This document shows, piece by piece, positions 48,153-60,358 of a stretch of DNA of 64,000 bases. A program made the position numbers and the translations under genes. The DNA is from Phialocephala subalpina. Lineage: Eukaryota > Ascomycota > Leotiomycetes > Helotiales > Mollisiaceae. The notes below the pieces were generated by a model. It had not been told where the DNA came from. It did not search any database and saw only the letters and a program-made list of their open reading frames with translations. The first letter of the stretch is position 1, and each line of letters opens with the position of its first letter. The stretch is taken from assembly GCA_900073065.1 (NCBI GenBank), contig FJOG01000028.1, forward strand, positions 622,188 to 686,187. The letters are read 5' to 3'.

Positions 48153-48622
48153 GTTGAAGAAGGCAGGACCGGTTGCAGAGAAGATCTTAGACAAGTGGGG
48201 TGAGAAGGCGAGACAAGACGTGGGTTGGAGTTCGTCGAGTCTTGGTGTTTGTAAATAGTCTGAAGGTGATAACGCGCGAACCGAGTCTCGTCTGGAGCCT
48301 TTCGGCGCGTCGAGGGGTAAGCGCCAAGTCAGGTGTCCAGAGAACAGACGATTAAAATTAGTGAATAAACAACGAACGTGAGCCCTACGGTTTTTAGATG
48401 AGAGTTGAGCGAGTCGCTGAAACTGACAGGATGTTTTTGGGAGAGGTCAATTTATGTGATTCAAGTCCTGTTACCAGGACTCTATTATTACGCTACCGAA
48501 GCCTTGCATTCTAAATGCACTACCGTGTGGTACCCAAGTAAACTCAACGAATGTGTTTGCCTCTTCCAACGCCATGACTGTCATGAGAAAAACCAGATGC
48601 AATATACCGGAACGCTGGACGA
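48153..48622. other. Intergenic: H4 variant promoter and svf1 3' region
   Basis: About 470 bp between two minus-strand genes. A plus frame at 48405-48653 has no features. No canonical histone promoter element was recognised. Confidence 0.4.
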
Positions 48623-49973
48623 TTATGCACAGATGAAGGTAGCCTCTGCGTAAAGAACCCCCTCCTCGACTACTTCTTCGTCTCCGACTTTGATCTTTAG
48701 GGATGACTTTGAGGGCGAGTACTGCATGTCCGTTAGCATGGAAAATGATTTGTCGTCAGAATTCACGTACCTGGTAGATGTATGGCTTCGTTCCTGCTGA
48801 TGCAGCCACAATCTGCTTCACAAATCCTGGGACATGTGCCATCACATCCACTCGGTCCAGTCTATCGTCAAGAGGTCCGTCAAGGACAGCCTCGACAGCC
48901 TTTCCATCTTTGGTCTTTCCTACCCACTCAAGCTTCACAGACTCTGGTTCTGGCCAGTCGTTCAAAGAATCACCCTTGACTTTGGTATGCGTGACAACAC
49001 CTGAAGCATTCGCACATATGATCTCTCCATCCTTCACCAATCCTCCAAGAGTGACCTTTGTCGAACCATAGGACGGAGGAGTAATATATTCCATCATGAT
49101 GGCGGAGTAGTGCTCGCTCTGAAAATCTGCGAAGGTCCATTTTCCGGCAGCATGGTGCGGCTTCATGGCTTGATTCGCATGGATGAACATTGCCTTGCCC
49201 TTGAAGTTGATCGGTCCGTCTTTAGTCACGATCTCTCCCTCACAGGTATTTCTCGGCCAGAAAGCATGCTTGATGTATCCCCACGGTTCGTTCGGGTTTG
49301 TGCCATAGTATGATTTTCCATCCTCGCCGACCACGTAGCCCGGCGAAGTCTGGTTTATAGTGACATTCACAATGGAGTCCTCGTTAACCAAGGATTTGAT
49401 CGAGTATGACTTCCCATCTTCGGATAACTCCACCGCGAGGTTCTCAGCATAGAAGTTTGTGTGATCTTCATTGAAATCGATGTCCTTGAGTGGATCTGTG
49501 CAGAAGAGGTTCTCTTTCTTCTCGCTCTTGGGATAGAAGATCTTCGAATTGAATTGACATGTTGTCTTGATACCGCTTCACAAATATCAGCTACCATTGT
49601 GGAGAAATAGGCAGAAGAGACTGTACACAACATTGCTGTAGATGACCTGTACCCAAGCAATATGCCCGGTCTCTGCAAAGAGGTAGAAGATCTGCGTCTC
49701 AACGCATGTCGAGTCCATGGCCTCCCATGTTAAGTTCTTCTTCGTCGTTTCTGTATATGGTGTTTTCTCGGCCTGTTTGGCTACAGACTGGATAGCTGAG
49801 CTTCCGTAAATAGGCTCTGGTGTCCCAGCGACATTGGCGAGACTGTGTTGAACAAAGTTAGACATCGTCCGTCGTGCGAAACAGTGGGAAACAGGCTATG
49901 CGCAGGGTACCCATAGCCGTATGGCTGGAACAGATGGAAACTCAACTCACGTTTGTTTGGCCCAATTAAACAT
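48623..49973 (-). CDS. svf1: Survival factor 1 (Svf1) family protein
   Basis: Four exons: 49973-49951, 49842-49627, 49575-48771 and 48721-48623, giving 380 aa. The start reads [21 protein letters not shown], an N-terminal segment strongly kept in Svf1. Then comes a two-lobe lipocalin-like beta domain: [57 protein letters not shown] and [17 protein letters not shown]. Yeast Svf1 supports survival under oxidative stress and has been linked to ceramide handling between ER and Golgi; the N-terminal helix is the membrane-binding part. The 23-nt first coding exon holds most of that helix and is easy to miss. Intron 2 has an AAG acceptor, the only one that preserves [13 protein letters not shown]. 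Confidence 0.9.
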
Positions 49974-50583
49974 CTTCCTTGGCATCTATTGTAGGCGTTT
50001 TGTTAGGGTTGTGTTGAGGTTGTAGAGTTGAGACTCGAACCTTTTGCAAATTCGTCGAGGGCAAGGCCCCTCCCACCGCTTCGCGTCGTGGCGCCTACTC
50101 TACGTCAACGGTCGTGGCTGTATCAAAGCTTAAATTCAGCTACGCTTCAACGGTCGTACAACGTGAGCTCAAGAGCAATGATGGACGAGTTTCGGATGAG
50201 AGGATTCATGGTTCTTTATATTTTCCTTTCGAGTCAGTCATCAAAGCTACCTAATCACGCTGCGTCATCGCCTCAACTCTCGCATTGTTGTATTGAGTCC
50301 TGTCAGGATCATCTTTGAAGAAGAATTGGGATCATCTCTGAAGGTTTTGCTTGGCTCGCTCGCCATGTTCGAAAAAAGGGATATGCCAAAGTACTAGAAA
50401 GCCGGAGACATTCATTAGGTCCAGAATTTCAAGACGAGTAAGCCAAGAGGATCGATCAAACGAGACTCGGAGTATCTATCAGGTGTAAATCTTTGTGCTC
50501 ATTCCTAATGTCCCACCAATTTCAAGACAATAACGGGCGTGATCGGTACCGCTTTTTCCACACATCGGGAGGCTCGACATGTT
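49974..50583. other. Intergenic: svf1 promoter and amidase 3' region
   Basis: About 0.6 kb. The frame at 50028-50318 (plus) shows no family features. No repeat or RNA gene. Confidence 0.4.
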
Positions 50584-51663
50584 TTACAATTCTGGATACA
50601 CATCGGTTCTTCTCTTCAACGGGACCTCCCTTCGAAGCTTGTTTACGATTGAAAGGTCAATCGAAGCTATCGAAATTTCCGGACCGTTAAAGTCACCTCC
50701 CAACTCAGCGAGAACATCTCCCCAAGGACCGATGATCATGGAATGTCCATAAGTCACTCGAAAATCATTGTGGTGACCAGCTTGAGCAGCTGCCACGACA
50801 TAAGATTGGGTTTCAATCGCTCGGGCACGAAGCAAGATTTCCCAATGCGCCTTGCCAGTCGGAACTGTGAATGCGGAGGGATAGGTGATAATTTGGGCGC
50901 CCTGCCTTTTCAAGGATAGAGGCACTTCTGGGAATCGCAACTTGCATTTTCATCAGCATCAGATTCTAATCGCCAGGATGGGACGACTTACATCAAAGCA
51001 AATCAGAAGCCCAACTAACCCGACTGGTGTTTGAAGCGGTGGAACAATTTCATTCCCTTTCTCGAAGGAACTGAAACCTGTCAGTCTGACCCTCCAGGAC
51101 CAGGATACTACTCACTCGCTCTCATGCGCTTGAGGTCCGTTGGTGAGATTCATATCGAAAAGATGCAATTTCTTGTATCTCTCGATGATCTCACCCTCTT
51201 CTGATATCCATATCGAACAATTCTTAATCTTACCAGAATTCTTCTCATCACCAGGCTCATGAATGCCAGCAGTAATGGCTATCTTGTTATCTTTGGCTTC
51301 TTTCTGCAAGCCCTTGACATATATACTGTCTTCAACTGATCGGACAAGGGTTATGGTCTCTTCCGCAGAGTGACTGATATAGTCTGAGGCTTCTGGAAGA
51401 AACAGTGCCTACGCTCTCCATCTGATGGTAAGTATAAACGTCGAGAGGTCACGGACGGACATTTACGGAATCACGCCTACCTTTGCACCTGCATCGACCG
51501 CTTTTTTTACCAGAATCCGAGCCTGGGCCAGATTGTGCTTCATGGACGATGTACTGCACATCTGGCCAACAGCCTAGATGAAGGAGAAGCCATTAGACTC
51601 AGTTTCTCGCGTTCCGAACAGGATGCTATCTGTCCAGCTTACAATGATGGTCTCCCCTCCCAT
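50584..51663 (-). CDS. Nitrilase-superfamily amidase, NIT1-like (deaminated-glutathione amidase type)
   Basis: Five exons: 51663-51643, 51573-51481, 51408-51116, 51070-50992 and 50940-50584, giving 280 aa. The catalytic triad of carbon-nitrogen hydrolases is visible: Glu in ALFLPEASDYI, Lys in ERYKKLHLFD and Cys in LLICFDLRFPEV. Further conserved parts are AHWEILLRARAIETQSYVVAAAQ and YGHSMIIGPWG. This pattern, especially the RARAIETQ-YV-AAAQ segment, matches the NIT1 branch, which hydrolyses deaminated glutathione in metabolite repair, more than omega-amidase (NIT2). Substrate assignment is by remembered similarity. It is divergent from the MFS transporter gene, with 830 bp between starts. 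The sequence LRFPEV replaces the common MRFPE. Confidence 0.88.
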
Positions 51664-52493
51664 GTTGAGGTCACTTAGTTGGGAACTGGCTTGTCGGCGC
51701 AATTGAAAGACGATGGCGAGCTGTCCTCTGGACTTTGGACAGGTTCGTAAGTGAAGCTTTCAAACTATGTACTCTCAAAGTTCAAACTCGAGCTTCTGAT
51801 CAGGTGTAGTCTGGGTTGAAAGGAAGCATTCATCAATTGGCCGGAAGCAGCTTCACGACTCGCCAATCGGCTTTCAAATCAGATTTCCGAGTCATTCGAA
51901 CTTCACCACTCTCAAAACTTGCACCTTCCCCGAAGCATCAAGTTCCCCGCACAACCTTGAAATGGTCTCATAGCTGCACTAGGCTGCGTTATCTTCTTCC
52001 CTTGCGACGAAATTCGAAGATCGACCAAACGTCGAAAGATGGCTGGTCAACCTGTGCCAAGTCATATGCAAGCTGCATGTTACTGGCCATTCCTATCTCA
52101 AAATGCAGTCCAACACGGTAGTCCGCCTCGGGCGCTCATGGAAGTCATCCATATGATACCTTATCTCTTCTGTGCTGTAGTCGTGTGAGCAATCTAATCT
52201 TCAAGAACGAGCAAACTGTTTTCGGATCTCCCACTCTTGTCTGTCCCGTCTCGAATTCGAGAGATGGACACTTGATGCTATTGTTGCTGTTTTCCATACC
52301 CCTCTCGGTCCAAATATGCTGTCTTGAGAAGGGTGGGGTAAACTATAGCTCGTCATCAATACTACATATAACGAGATGAAGGCGATTTTTGTACTTTGAT
52401 GCGTACCATAAAGCTTCCCTCGAGCAATCTCTGTATCTCAAACAATAACATCTTGCTTTCAACCAATTCAGGCCCTCGCCAATAGTCCGTACC
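51664..52493. promoter_or_regulatory. Divergent promoter region between amidase and MFS transporter
   Basis: 830 bp between two outward-facing start codons. A short plus frame at 51816-52121 has no features. Promoter role is inferred from layout; no binding site was recognised. Confidence 0.45.
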
Positions 52494-54752
52494 ATGGCTG
52501 AAAATGGCCCAAAGAGATCTGTGAGCTTCATTTATTGTATGACTTGTGTCCTTTCTGATGATTCGTGACAGTTCCGATCGTTCATCTGGGATACCGACAC
52601 CCATCTGAAGACTAAGGAGGAACGCAAACTTCTTCGAAAACTTGACTTCTCAATCTTGACAATTGGCTGTCTTGGTTTCTTCGTAAGGTTTCTCGAGTCG
52701 CTGATCAGGATGAGTGTAGCTGAGATTGTGTACAGCTGAAATACCTTGACCAAGGCAATCTCGCAAATGCCTACGTTAGGTACGCCAAGAGAGGGCATGG
52801 GTAACTTGGATTCTCTAACAATATCCCAGTGGCATGCAAGAGGATCTCAGGATGTATGGAAATCAGTATACCTATGCTGTAGGTACAACCTCTCAGACTG
52901 GATGCATGTCTTAATCTGGTTCATAGGGTACCGCCTACACGGTAGCATATGCACTCATGCAGGTACCTTCAACCTTGATTATCCAGAAGATCCGTCCGAG
53001 TTACTGGCTTGCATTGATGGAAATTGGCTGGGGTACTTTCACGTTCGCTCAAGCTGGACTTCACAATGTTACTCAGCTCTATATTTTTCGATTCCTCGTT
53101 GGATTCTTTGAAAGTTCGTTCTTTCCATGCCTGCTATTCGTATTAGGATCATGGTGAGTATCTTTGTCTCTGACCGAATGCCATCCGTGCTAACGAGTCA
53201 CAGGTATACAAAAACCGAACTAGGTATGTTGAGGTCCTTCACTTCAAGCAGATCGACTGACCATATCTGAAGCAAAACGTGTTGCTATCTTCCACATGAC
53301 TGCACCTTTGGGCTCAGCTTTCGGAGGGTACCTGGTAAGAGCCTGGCGAATGTTAGCTTTCGGCATACTAATTATTTCCATTCAGCAAGCGGCAGTCTAT
53401 AAGTCTTTGGATGGGCATTCAGGATTGGCGGGATGGCGATGGTTGTACATCGTGTGCGGCGTCAGTGTTTCGTGAATCAGCTTCAGTGATTTTGCTGACT
53501 TCCACAAAAGTGCATGACTGTCCCCGTTGGTTTTGCCACAGCTTTCTTCCTTCCCGACACACCATATACGACCCGAGCCTGGTTCCTGAGTAAAGAAGAA
53601 TGTGAGCTGGCTATTGATCGAGTACAGAGAGCTGGGAAGGCACCACCTGTGAAGATCACCGTCTCAACTTTCAAGCGGATTTTCACGAGATGGAGTAGGT
53701 CAAATGTTCAACCTGACAAGGTAGCTTACTGACACTAAATCACTAGGATGGTATGCATTCACACTTGGCTACGTTGTACGTTATTTCCAGAAACCTTGTC
53801 ACCCGCGTGTCTGACTTTTTGATAGCTGTACGGCACGAGCTGTCAAGCAAGCGGCTACTTCGGCATTTGGCTGAAAGCAGAGCACTTCTCAGTTGTCGCG
53901 AGAAATGTCATTCCAACAGGGACGAATTTGATCTCCGCTTTTTGTATTGTTATGGTATGATATTGCCAACATGCTCCCATTGAGTGATTTACTGACAGAT
54001 GTAGTGGGGGTTTGGCTCAGATTACACGGGTAGCCGGATCGCCTTTATACTTGGGCCTTTGGTATTGTTAACCTCGCAGATATGTCAGTAATCCACTGAT
54101 GATACTAGACTTATGGATTGATACCGAATGGCATCCTCGCGGTTTGGCCGAACAGCATCCACCTCAAGGAATTCGCTTTCTTGACCACAGGTGTACAATT
54201 GATGACTGCGATCTTGTACATGTTTTCAGTTCTCTTGCTCAATGCTACTACTGACAGTGTGCAGTTATACTTGGGCAAATGAGATCTGCGCCGGAGACAA
54301 CGAGGAGCGAGCTCTTGTCATCAGTTCTATGAATGGGATGCAATATGCTGTAAGTGCCTGATTAGTTTTCCCATGGCTTGGCACCCAGAGTCGAAACTGA
54401 TATCACAAAGGTCGCGGCATGGCTACCCATCGTCATTTTCCCACAGACAATGGCACCAACATTTCGTAAGTGCAACCTTCGATACCCGAGATCGAGACTT
54501 ACACTTCCCTTAGGTCGTGGATTCCCAGCCACTTTTGGCATCTTAATCGCGGCTTTGATTATTATTGTCGGCATCCAACTTCTAGCTTTACGCGAACGTC
54601 GCCAGAAAGCGAGGGATACCGAGAATAATGAGGTGTCGAGCACCGATGGAAGAGTTCTGAAGGACGCTGAGTATGAGAATGACAAGAAAGGTCCGGATGT
54701 GGCCACCAAGGATGACGGACGGGGTGATATTGAGAAGAAGGTATCTATTTAA
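52494..54752 (+). CDS. MFS transporter, anion:cation symporter (allantoate permease/Tna1-like) family
   Basis: Sixteen exons: 52494-52520, 52572-52682, 52736-52779, 52830-52878, 52927-53153, 53204-53223, 53273-53334, 53386-53460, 53511-53694, 53747-53775, 53826-53954, 54005-54061, 54109-54215, 54265-54349, 54411-54465 and 54514-54752, giving 499 aa. ACS-family markers: FLKYLDQGNLANAYVSGMQEDL in TM1 and its loop, YGNQYTYAVGTAYTVAYALMQ, RFLVGFFESSFFPCLLFVLGSWYTKTE, the central WYAFTLGYV segment and FYTWANEICAGDNEERALVISSMNGMQYA near TM10. Twelve TM helices are expected. The family carries organic anions and vitamins such as allantoate, nicotinate, pantothenate or biotin precursors; the substrate is not determined. 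The hydrophilic C-terminus (KARDTENNEVSSTDGR) faces the cytosol. Several exons are 20-50 nt, so automated models often break here. Confidence 0.88.
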
Positions 54753-55094
54753 GTGTTTGTTAGGGCCAAAATATCTTGGTGGTTACGGTCTTTCGGAGGA
54801 AGGCAAGCGAGAGTGAAAAAGGGGTGCGCCTGAGGCGATGTGAAATCGAAGGCCTCAAGCAACATCCAGAAAAAGTGACATATCAGTATTCATCTCAATA
54901 TGACTATCAGTATCGCTTGATTCTAAAATTATCTATTCCAAAATATCTCTACCAATTTTGGACCTCAATTTCGAATTCCTTTGATCCACATGACTCCGCG
55001 TTCTCTCAGCCTCGCATTTCAGGCACCAAGAATTTCTCGAACTCGATATCGAAAAGTCGCATGAGCTCTCCCAACCACAACATCAACACCCACA
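54753..55094. other. Intergenic: MFS 3' region and uL11m promoter
   Basis: About 340 bp containing the 3' end of the transporter gene and the 5' UTR of the ribosomal protein gene. No further feature. Confidence 0.4.
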
Positions 55095-55635
55095 ATGTCG
55101 CGTGCAAAACAAGCAACAGATCAAATCGTGAAGCTGATCGTCGGTGCCGGACAAGCAAGTCCCAGTCCGCCCGTCGGTCCAGCATTGGGAAGCAAAGGTG
55201 TCAAATCAATGGATTTCTGCAAAGTACGTTTCCCCTTCTCTTCCTTCCAGTGATCTGCCATTGCACACCCACCTATCTCAAATTCAAATCCTAACTTATT
55301 TTCTATAGGAATTCAACGCCCGCACCGCCCACATGGTAGTCGGAACACCCATCCCCGCCCGCGTCACCGTCCGACCCGACCGCTCCTTCCACTTCGACAT
55401 CCGAACCCCAACTACAGCATACCTATTGTTAAAAGCAGCAGATGTAGAACTGAAGAAGGGGAAGTTGAAGGGAAAGAGTGGGAATGAGATTGTGGGGACG
55501 ATTAGTTTGAAGCATGTGTTTGAGATTGCGAAGATTAAGCAGACGGAGTTGAGGCTGAGTGGGTTGAGTTTGGAGGGGTTGTGTAAGAGTGTTATTGCGC
55601 AGGCGAAGACGGTGGGGGTTGCTGTTAAGCCTTAG
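55095..55635 (+). CDS. mrpl19: Mitochondrial large-subunit ribosomal protein uL11m
   Basis: Two exons, 55095-55223 and 55309-55635, give 151 aa. The N-domain has the L11 signature [25 protein letters not shown] followed by [26 protein letters not shown]. The C-terminal RNA-binding domain includes [19 protein letters not shown] and [19 protein letters not shown]. The bacterial-type sequence identifies the mitochondrial protein (yeast Mrpl19), not cytosolic uL11. The protein sits at the GTPase-associated centre of the mitoribosome stalk base. No long presequence is present; the basic start [13 protein letters not shown] may suffice for import. The first third of exon 2 is noticeably richer in C than the G-rich remainder. 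Confidence 0.93.
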
Positions 55636-57624
55636 AGGAGAGGGGGTTCTTTGGAATGGAAGGAGCATGGCGATGAGAGGAGGGGGTCGAGGCAATTGGG
55701 GGCATATTGGGGAGGGCTGGACTTGAAGCCTGGTTGGGAGTCAAATCTAGGCTGGTGAGATGCTGCCGGTGCTGCCGGTCTGTGGTATTGCCAAAGAACG
55801 ACTCAATTGAGGGAGGAGGTAATTGAGAGCAGTTGGGAAGGTGGGAGCTGGATCCTACCAGAAGTAATGTCTGGCATTGGACCTTGGATTGTGCTAATCA
55901 ACATTGCGGCGGCGTTCGGGAGACTTGTGTGTCAAGTGTTGGCATTGAAAAGCTATTGTACACTATGGATGACCAATGGAGGTGTATGATAGAGGACTCT
56001 CAACTTCGACTTGAGCTATACATGATCACATCAGAAAAGACATTGAAAATGCATCTGCTACGACCTTTCAACTTTCTCAGTGCATCAAGAATTGGCTGGG
56101 TAGTTTTATGAAAGGTGGAATCTTCCTTTCCTCTTTTCGTTCCTCTCGAATACTGAATATTGTCCTGCCGGTCGTCGAGTCTGTCTTCTAACAGTTGTTT
56201 TTTAGGTACCTTTTAGTAAATATTCTACCACGTGTATTTATGATCCCTGTACATTTTCACACCGAGATTGTGTATCAAGTCCACATGTTTCAACTTATAG
56301 ACTTCTTTATAATTATAAACCTTACTTCCTGAAGGAGAAAACACTCCTTTACTCCAAATCTACACATCACCTGTAGCGAATCAGAACAACCTTCCAGAAC
56401 GTCCGGCATCGGCTACTGCAAGGAAGCCTCGGCAGCAAACAAGCCTCGAAGATCGAAAAGCCTCAAAAGCCGGCCCCGGATGTCCCTTCTCAGCAGTCAG
56501 CCACAGGAAACATCTTGAAAAACGTGATCTTAGTGATCCCCACTCCGAGTTCACGGCGGAAGCTCCACGGACGAGAGAGCGACAAATGTCCGAAGGGGCA
56601 GCAGACGAACAAACAGGCGCGACGTGTTCGTGTTCGTCTCATCAAGATGACAAGAACCAAGGAAGGAAGGGCGTCTAGGGCTTTGTATTCGTTCTCTTAA
56701 ACCTTCTGCCTTCTGCCTTTCTTATGAGTCAAGAAAATAATCGGATACCTTCCCAAAGCCGACTTCCGACGTCACATAGATTTATCTTGGGCATCCCGCT
56801 GGTGGTCAGGGGTGCAGCCCACTTTGAATCTGTCCGACTGGCATAATTCGTGTATTATTCGTGGACACTGAGACGGCGGCGTGGGTTGCGTTGCATGCAC
56901 ATGAAAAGGCGAGAAGAATCTGTAAAGAATCAGTTTTGCGCCCAAGACAAGCCCAGTCCAATCAACCATTTGGAAAATGTGAGATGATGAATCAGATCCA
57001 TGACGGATTACTACAAAGTAGTATTATTCATCGCGGCCACCCCTCCATCAACAAGTCTCTGGTACTCGGTACGGGAGAATAGAGTCCCCTCTCGCTCGGT
57101 CGCTGACAGCATCGTTCAACCTTAACAGCGACTTGCAGCAGCGTTAATTCGTTAAACGAACCGCAGCCTAACCTTGCAGGCTCGCAGGGTCACACGGCAA
57201 TCCACTCCGTCATCTGCATCCTTTGATAGAGAGACTTCGACTTACTCGACCTACTCGACCTACTCGACCTACTCGACCTAGGCGCGATAGCTTGCCCACC
57301 ACGGGTAGAGCAGCTGAGAGCCCAGGAACGGACTCTCAAGATTGTCCATCCTTTCACCGACAACGAGTCGTGCAGCCTCTCTTCATCAATTCCTGTTGCT
57401 GTTGCAATCCACCAGGTGTTGACAATTGGCGCATTGCTTTATCGGGCAACGTCGTTGCTAGCACTTCCGCTCCAAGAGACTTCAATTTGGCCCCACTACG
57501 ACGACTCGACTACCTGCGAATTCTGCTCCACGATCTCACATCATTGCATCCACCGCATTTCTTGGATCTGCCTCACAACCTAGTGCCTCAGTGAAGGCCT
57601 CTTATCTGCCTGCTACCCCTCATC
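55636..57624. other. Intergenic: uL11m 3' region and Sat4 kinase promoter
   Basis: About 2 kb with no supportable gene; small frames at 55833-56111, 56515-56700 and 57223-57594 lack features. It contains a 9-bp tandem repeat about 350 bp before the kinase start. A long 5' UTR for the kinase is plausible. Confidence 0.45.
57244..57279. repeat. Nine-bp tandem repeat (ACTCGACCT)
   Basis: Four exact copies of ACTCGACCT, with a degenerate partial copy just before them, in the upstream region of the kinase gene. Confidence 0.85.
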
Positions 57625-60358
57625 ATGGCTTCACACGAGAACCACTCCCAAGGAACCCCCATTGGTACGTCCATGCTCACTATTCACCTTGACTCAGTTA
57701 TGCCATGTTCTGACTACGACATTGTTGATAATCATGTTTCTGACAAAGAATTCTTCCACAGCCTCCGACCATATCATCCCCTCCACCGCCGACCCCAAGA
57801 ACGCAACGGCCGGTTCTCCTACAGTTCGGTTTGCATCTGCCACTGAGGAAATCGAGCCGAAGAGTATCTCGTCTCTCGACGCCGTTCCTCCACAAAACAT
57901 ATCCGGCCAGGACGAGGACAGGTTGAAGGAATTGTCACAGAGCCTCCATGGAACGAATCTGCAAGAGCGTCGAATGAGCCATTTTGCATTCGAGCCCGTA
58001 TCTCTACCTGCCTCCAGAGTATGTCTACACTTCTCTTTCGTGTTGCTGGTTGCCGGGATATCCGAAAAAGGAAAAGGAGAAACAATGACGATGTGACTCT
58101 CAACAGAGTTCACAATTGTCTGGCAGAAGCTCGGAAGTTTCAAATGTTTCCTGACTTCCCGGCATCGACTTTCATATGCATTGCGAATGAGATCCTCAGA
58201 TCCACCCCCACGCACTAATGAGAAAGCCTCCCGGGATGCCCCACCTTCTTGCATTTTCCTATATATTTCCTTTGTGCCCTCTTCTTCGTCTTAAAGTTCT
58301 CGGGACTGATCCGAATTTGCGCAGGTTGCCTCAAACGAAGATAGTTCACGCGAGACGAGCCGACAAAATACATACACTTCGTCCGGCAGACCATCACCGC
58401 ACCACAGTCCCCGACCGTCTTCGATGCACTCACCGCCTATTACACCTGCGGCGACGAGATCGCGAGACGCCGTGGAGGGAACTGCAAAAGGTGCGCCACT
58501 CCAAAAGGTGGATGCGGAGGAGGACGCGGCAGCTGTCACTCCACAAATCTCACCACCTGGGACATCCCCGTCGACTACAAACATCGACGACTCCCGACCC
58601 GGATCTTCGGGAGTGACGACAAGACCGACGAGCGTGTCAGAGTACGGTGCTACGTCAAGACATAGTGCTTTCTCGATCGGTCCTGGTACTCATGACTCCT
58701 CAGTCCCAGTGTCGCGGGAGACCAGTCCTTCCAGAGTGACGGCACCAGTCTACAGCAGACCGTTCACGCCTGCTGGTGAACCCAACGACCCATATGCTGC
58801 AAGCAAACGCGCCCCTCCAAATCGGAATCTGGACGCTATAGATCCAAGATTCAAATTTACTGCATTGGGATCGAAACACCGAGCAACGCCGAGCTCATCC
58901 TCTACCAATCTTCCTCGATCATCACGAAGTGCTGTTGATGTGCACAGTAGCAGTAGCAGCAACAACCTGTCAGAGAAAAGGCACTCGCATCTTTTCGGTG
59001 GGGGGCACAAAGACCACCTCTCTCACTTGCATGATGAGAGTTCTTCGACGGTCTCGAGCAAACACGGATCGATGTCCGAGTTGAAGCGCTTTTTGAAGAT
59101 TGGTGGGCATCACAAGTCAAAGCGAACAGCGTCACCTACACCATCAGCAAAGTCGGGAAAGTCGGGCACAAAGACACCTCCACACCACAGGACTCCCCAA
59201 CAGCTACCTTTCGGTGATGATCATGGCCTACAATCGAAATACGGTAAGTTCGGAAAGGTGCTCGGAGCTGGAGCTGGAGGCTCAGTTCGTCTCATGAAGA
59301 GGAGTAGTGACGGAACGACTTTTGCTGTGAAGGAGTTCCGAGCTCGGCATTCATACGAGACGGAGAAAGAATACGCCAAGAAGGTCACGGCAGAATTCTG
59401 TGTCGGTTCGACGTTACACCATGGCAACATCATCGAGACACTAGATATTGTGCACGAGAAGGGGAAGTGGTACGAAGTCATGGAATACGCCCCATATGAT
59501 CTTTTCGCAATCGTCATGACGGGCAAGATGTCGAGAGAGGAGATTAGTTGCTCGTTCTTGCAGATATTGAGTGGTGTTACATACTTGCACAGCATGGGTC
59601 TGGCACATCGAGATTTGAAGTTGGATAATGTGGTTGTCAACGAGCATGGGATCATGAAGATTATCGACTTTGGCAGTGCGAGCGTTTTCAAATATCCCTT
59701 CGAGAACGGGATCACACTTGCTAGTGGTGAGTTCTGACGTTTCGCTTTTGTCCGAACTTTCGGCTGATAATACATAGGTATCGTCGGATCTGATCCATAT
59801 CTCGCTCCTGAAGTTTACGACGAAAGGAAATACGATCCTCAACCTGCGGATATCTGGTCTCTTGCTATAATTTTCTGTTGCATGTCGTTACGCAGATTCC
59901 CTTGGAAGATGCCAAGAATGACAGACAATTCGTATAAGCTATTTGCATCCCCGCCCACACCTGGAACAGATATCAGACGGTTGTCCGACACACCTGCCCC
60001 ATCCAAGTCCACAAACGACTTAGATGTGCCAGCAAGAGATGCTATTCCGGAGTCGAAGCCAGCTCCGAAACCCGAAATACCCATAAACACTTCAAATGGG
60101 GCGATTGCGCCTGTGAAACCAGAGGTTATCAAAGGTCCGTGGCGATTGTTACGTTTGTTGCCGAGAGAAAGCAGACATATCATAGGACGAATGCTAGAGA
60201 TTGACCCGAAGAAGCGGGCAACTCTGGAAGAAGTCCTGGATGATCCATGGGTGTCCGGAACGAACATCTGTCGTCAAGTCGGAGGTGATGTGTATCACGC
60301 TCCTGGACATACACATACTTTGGAACCTCCAGCATCGCAGCCTCCACCGGGGAAGTGA
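57625..60358 (+). CDS. sat4: Serine/threonine protein kinase, Sat4/Hal4 (Npr1/Hal5-group) type
   Basis: Four exons: 57625-57664, 57762-58018, 58325-59726 and 59778-60358, giving 759 aa. The first 400 residues are disordered and Ser/Thr/Pro-rich with many potential phosphosites, typical of the fungal Npr1/Hal kinases. The kinase domain spans about 402-725: glycine loop [13 protein letters not shown], catalytic-site Lys in [22 protein letters not shown], and APE in [23 protein letters not shown]. An insert of about 75 residues ([20 protein letters not shown]...) lies late in the C-lobe, before [17 protein letters not shown]. Yeast Sat4/Hal4 stabilises K+ transporters and gives salt tolerance; the same job here is inferred. 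Intron 2 is 306 nt, the longest in this window. Confidence 0.9.
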
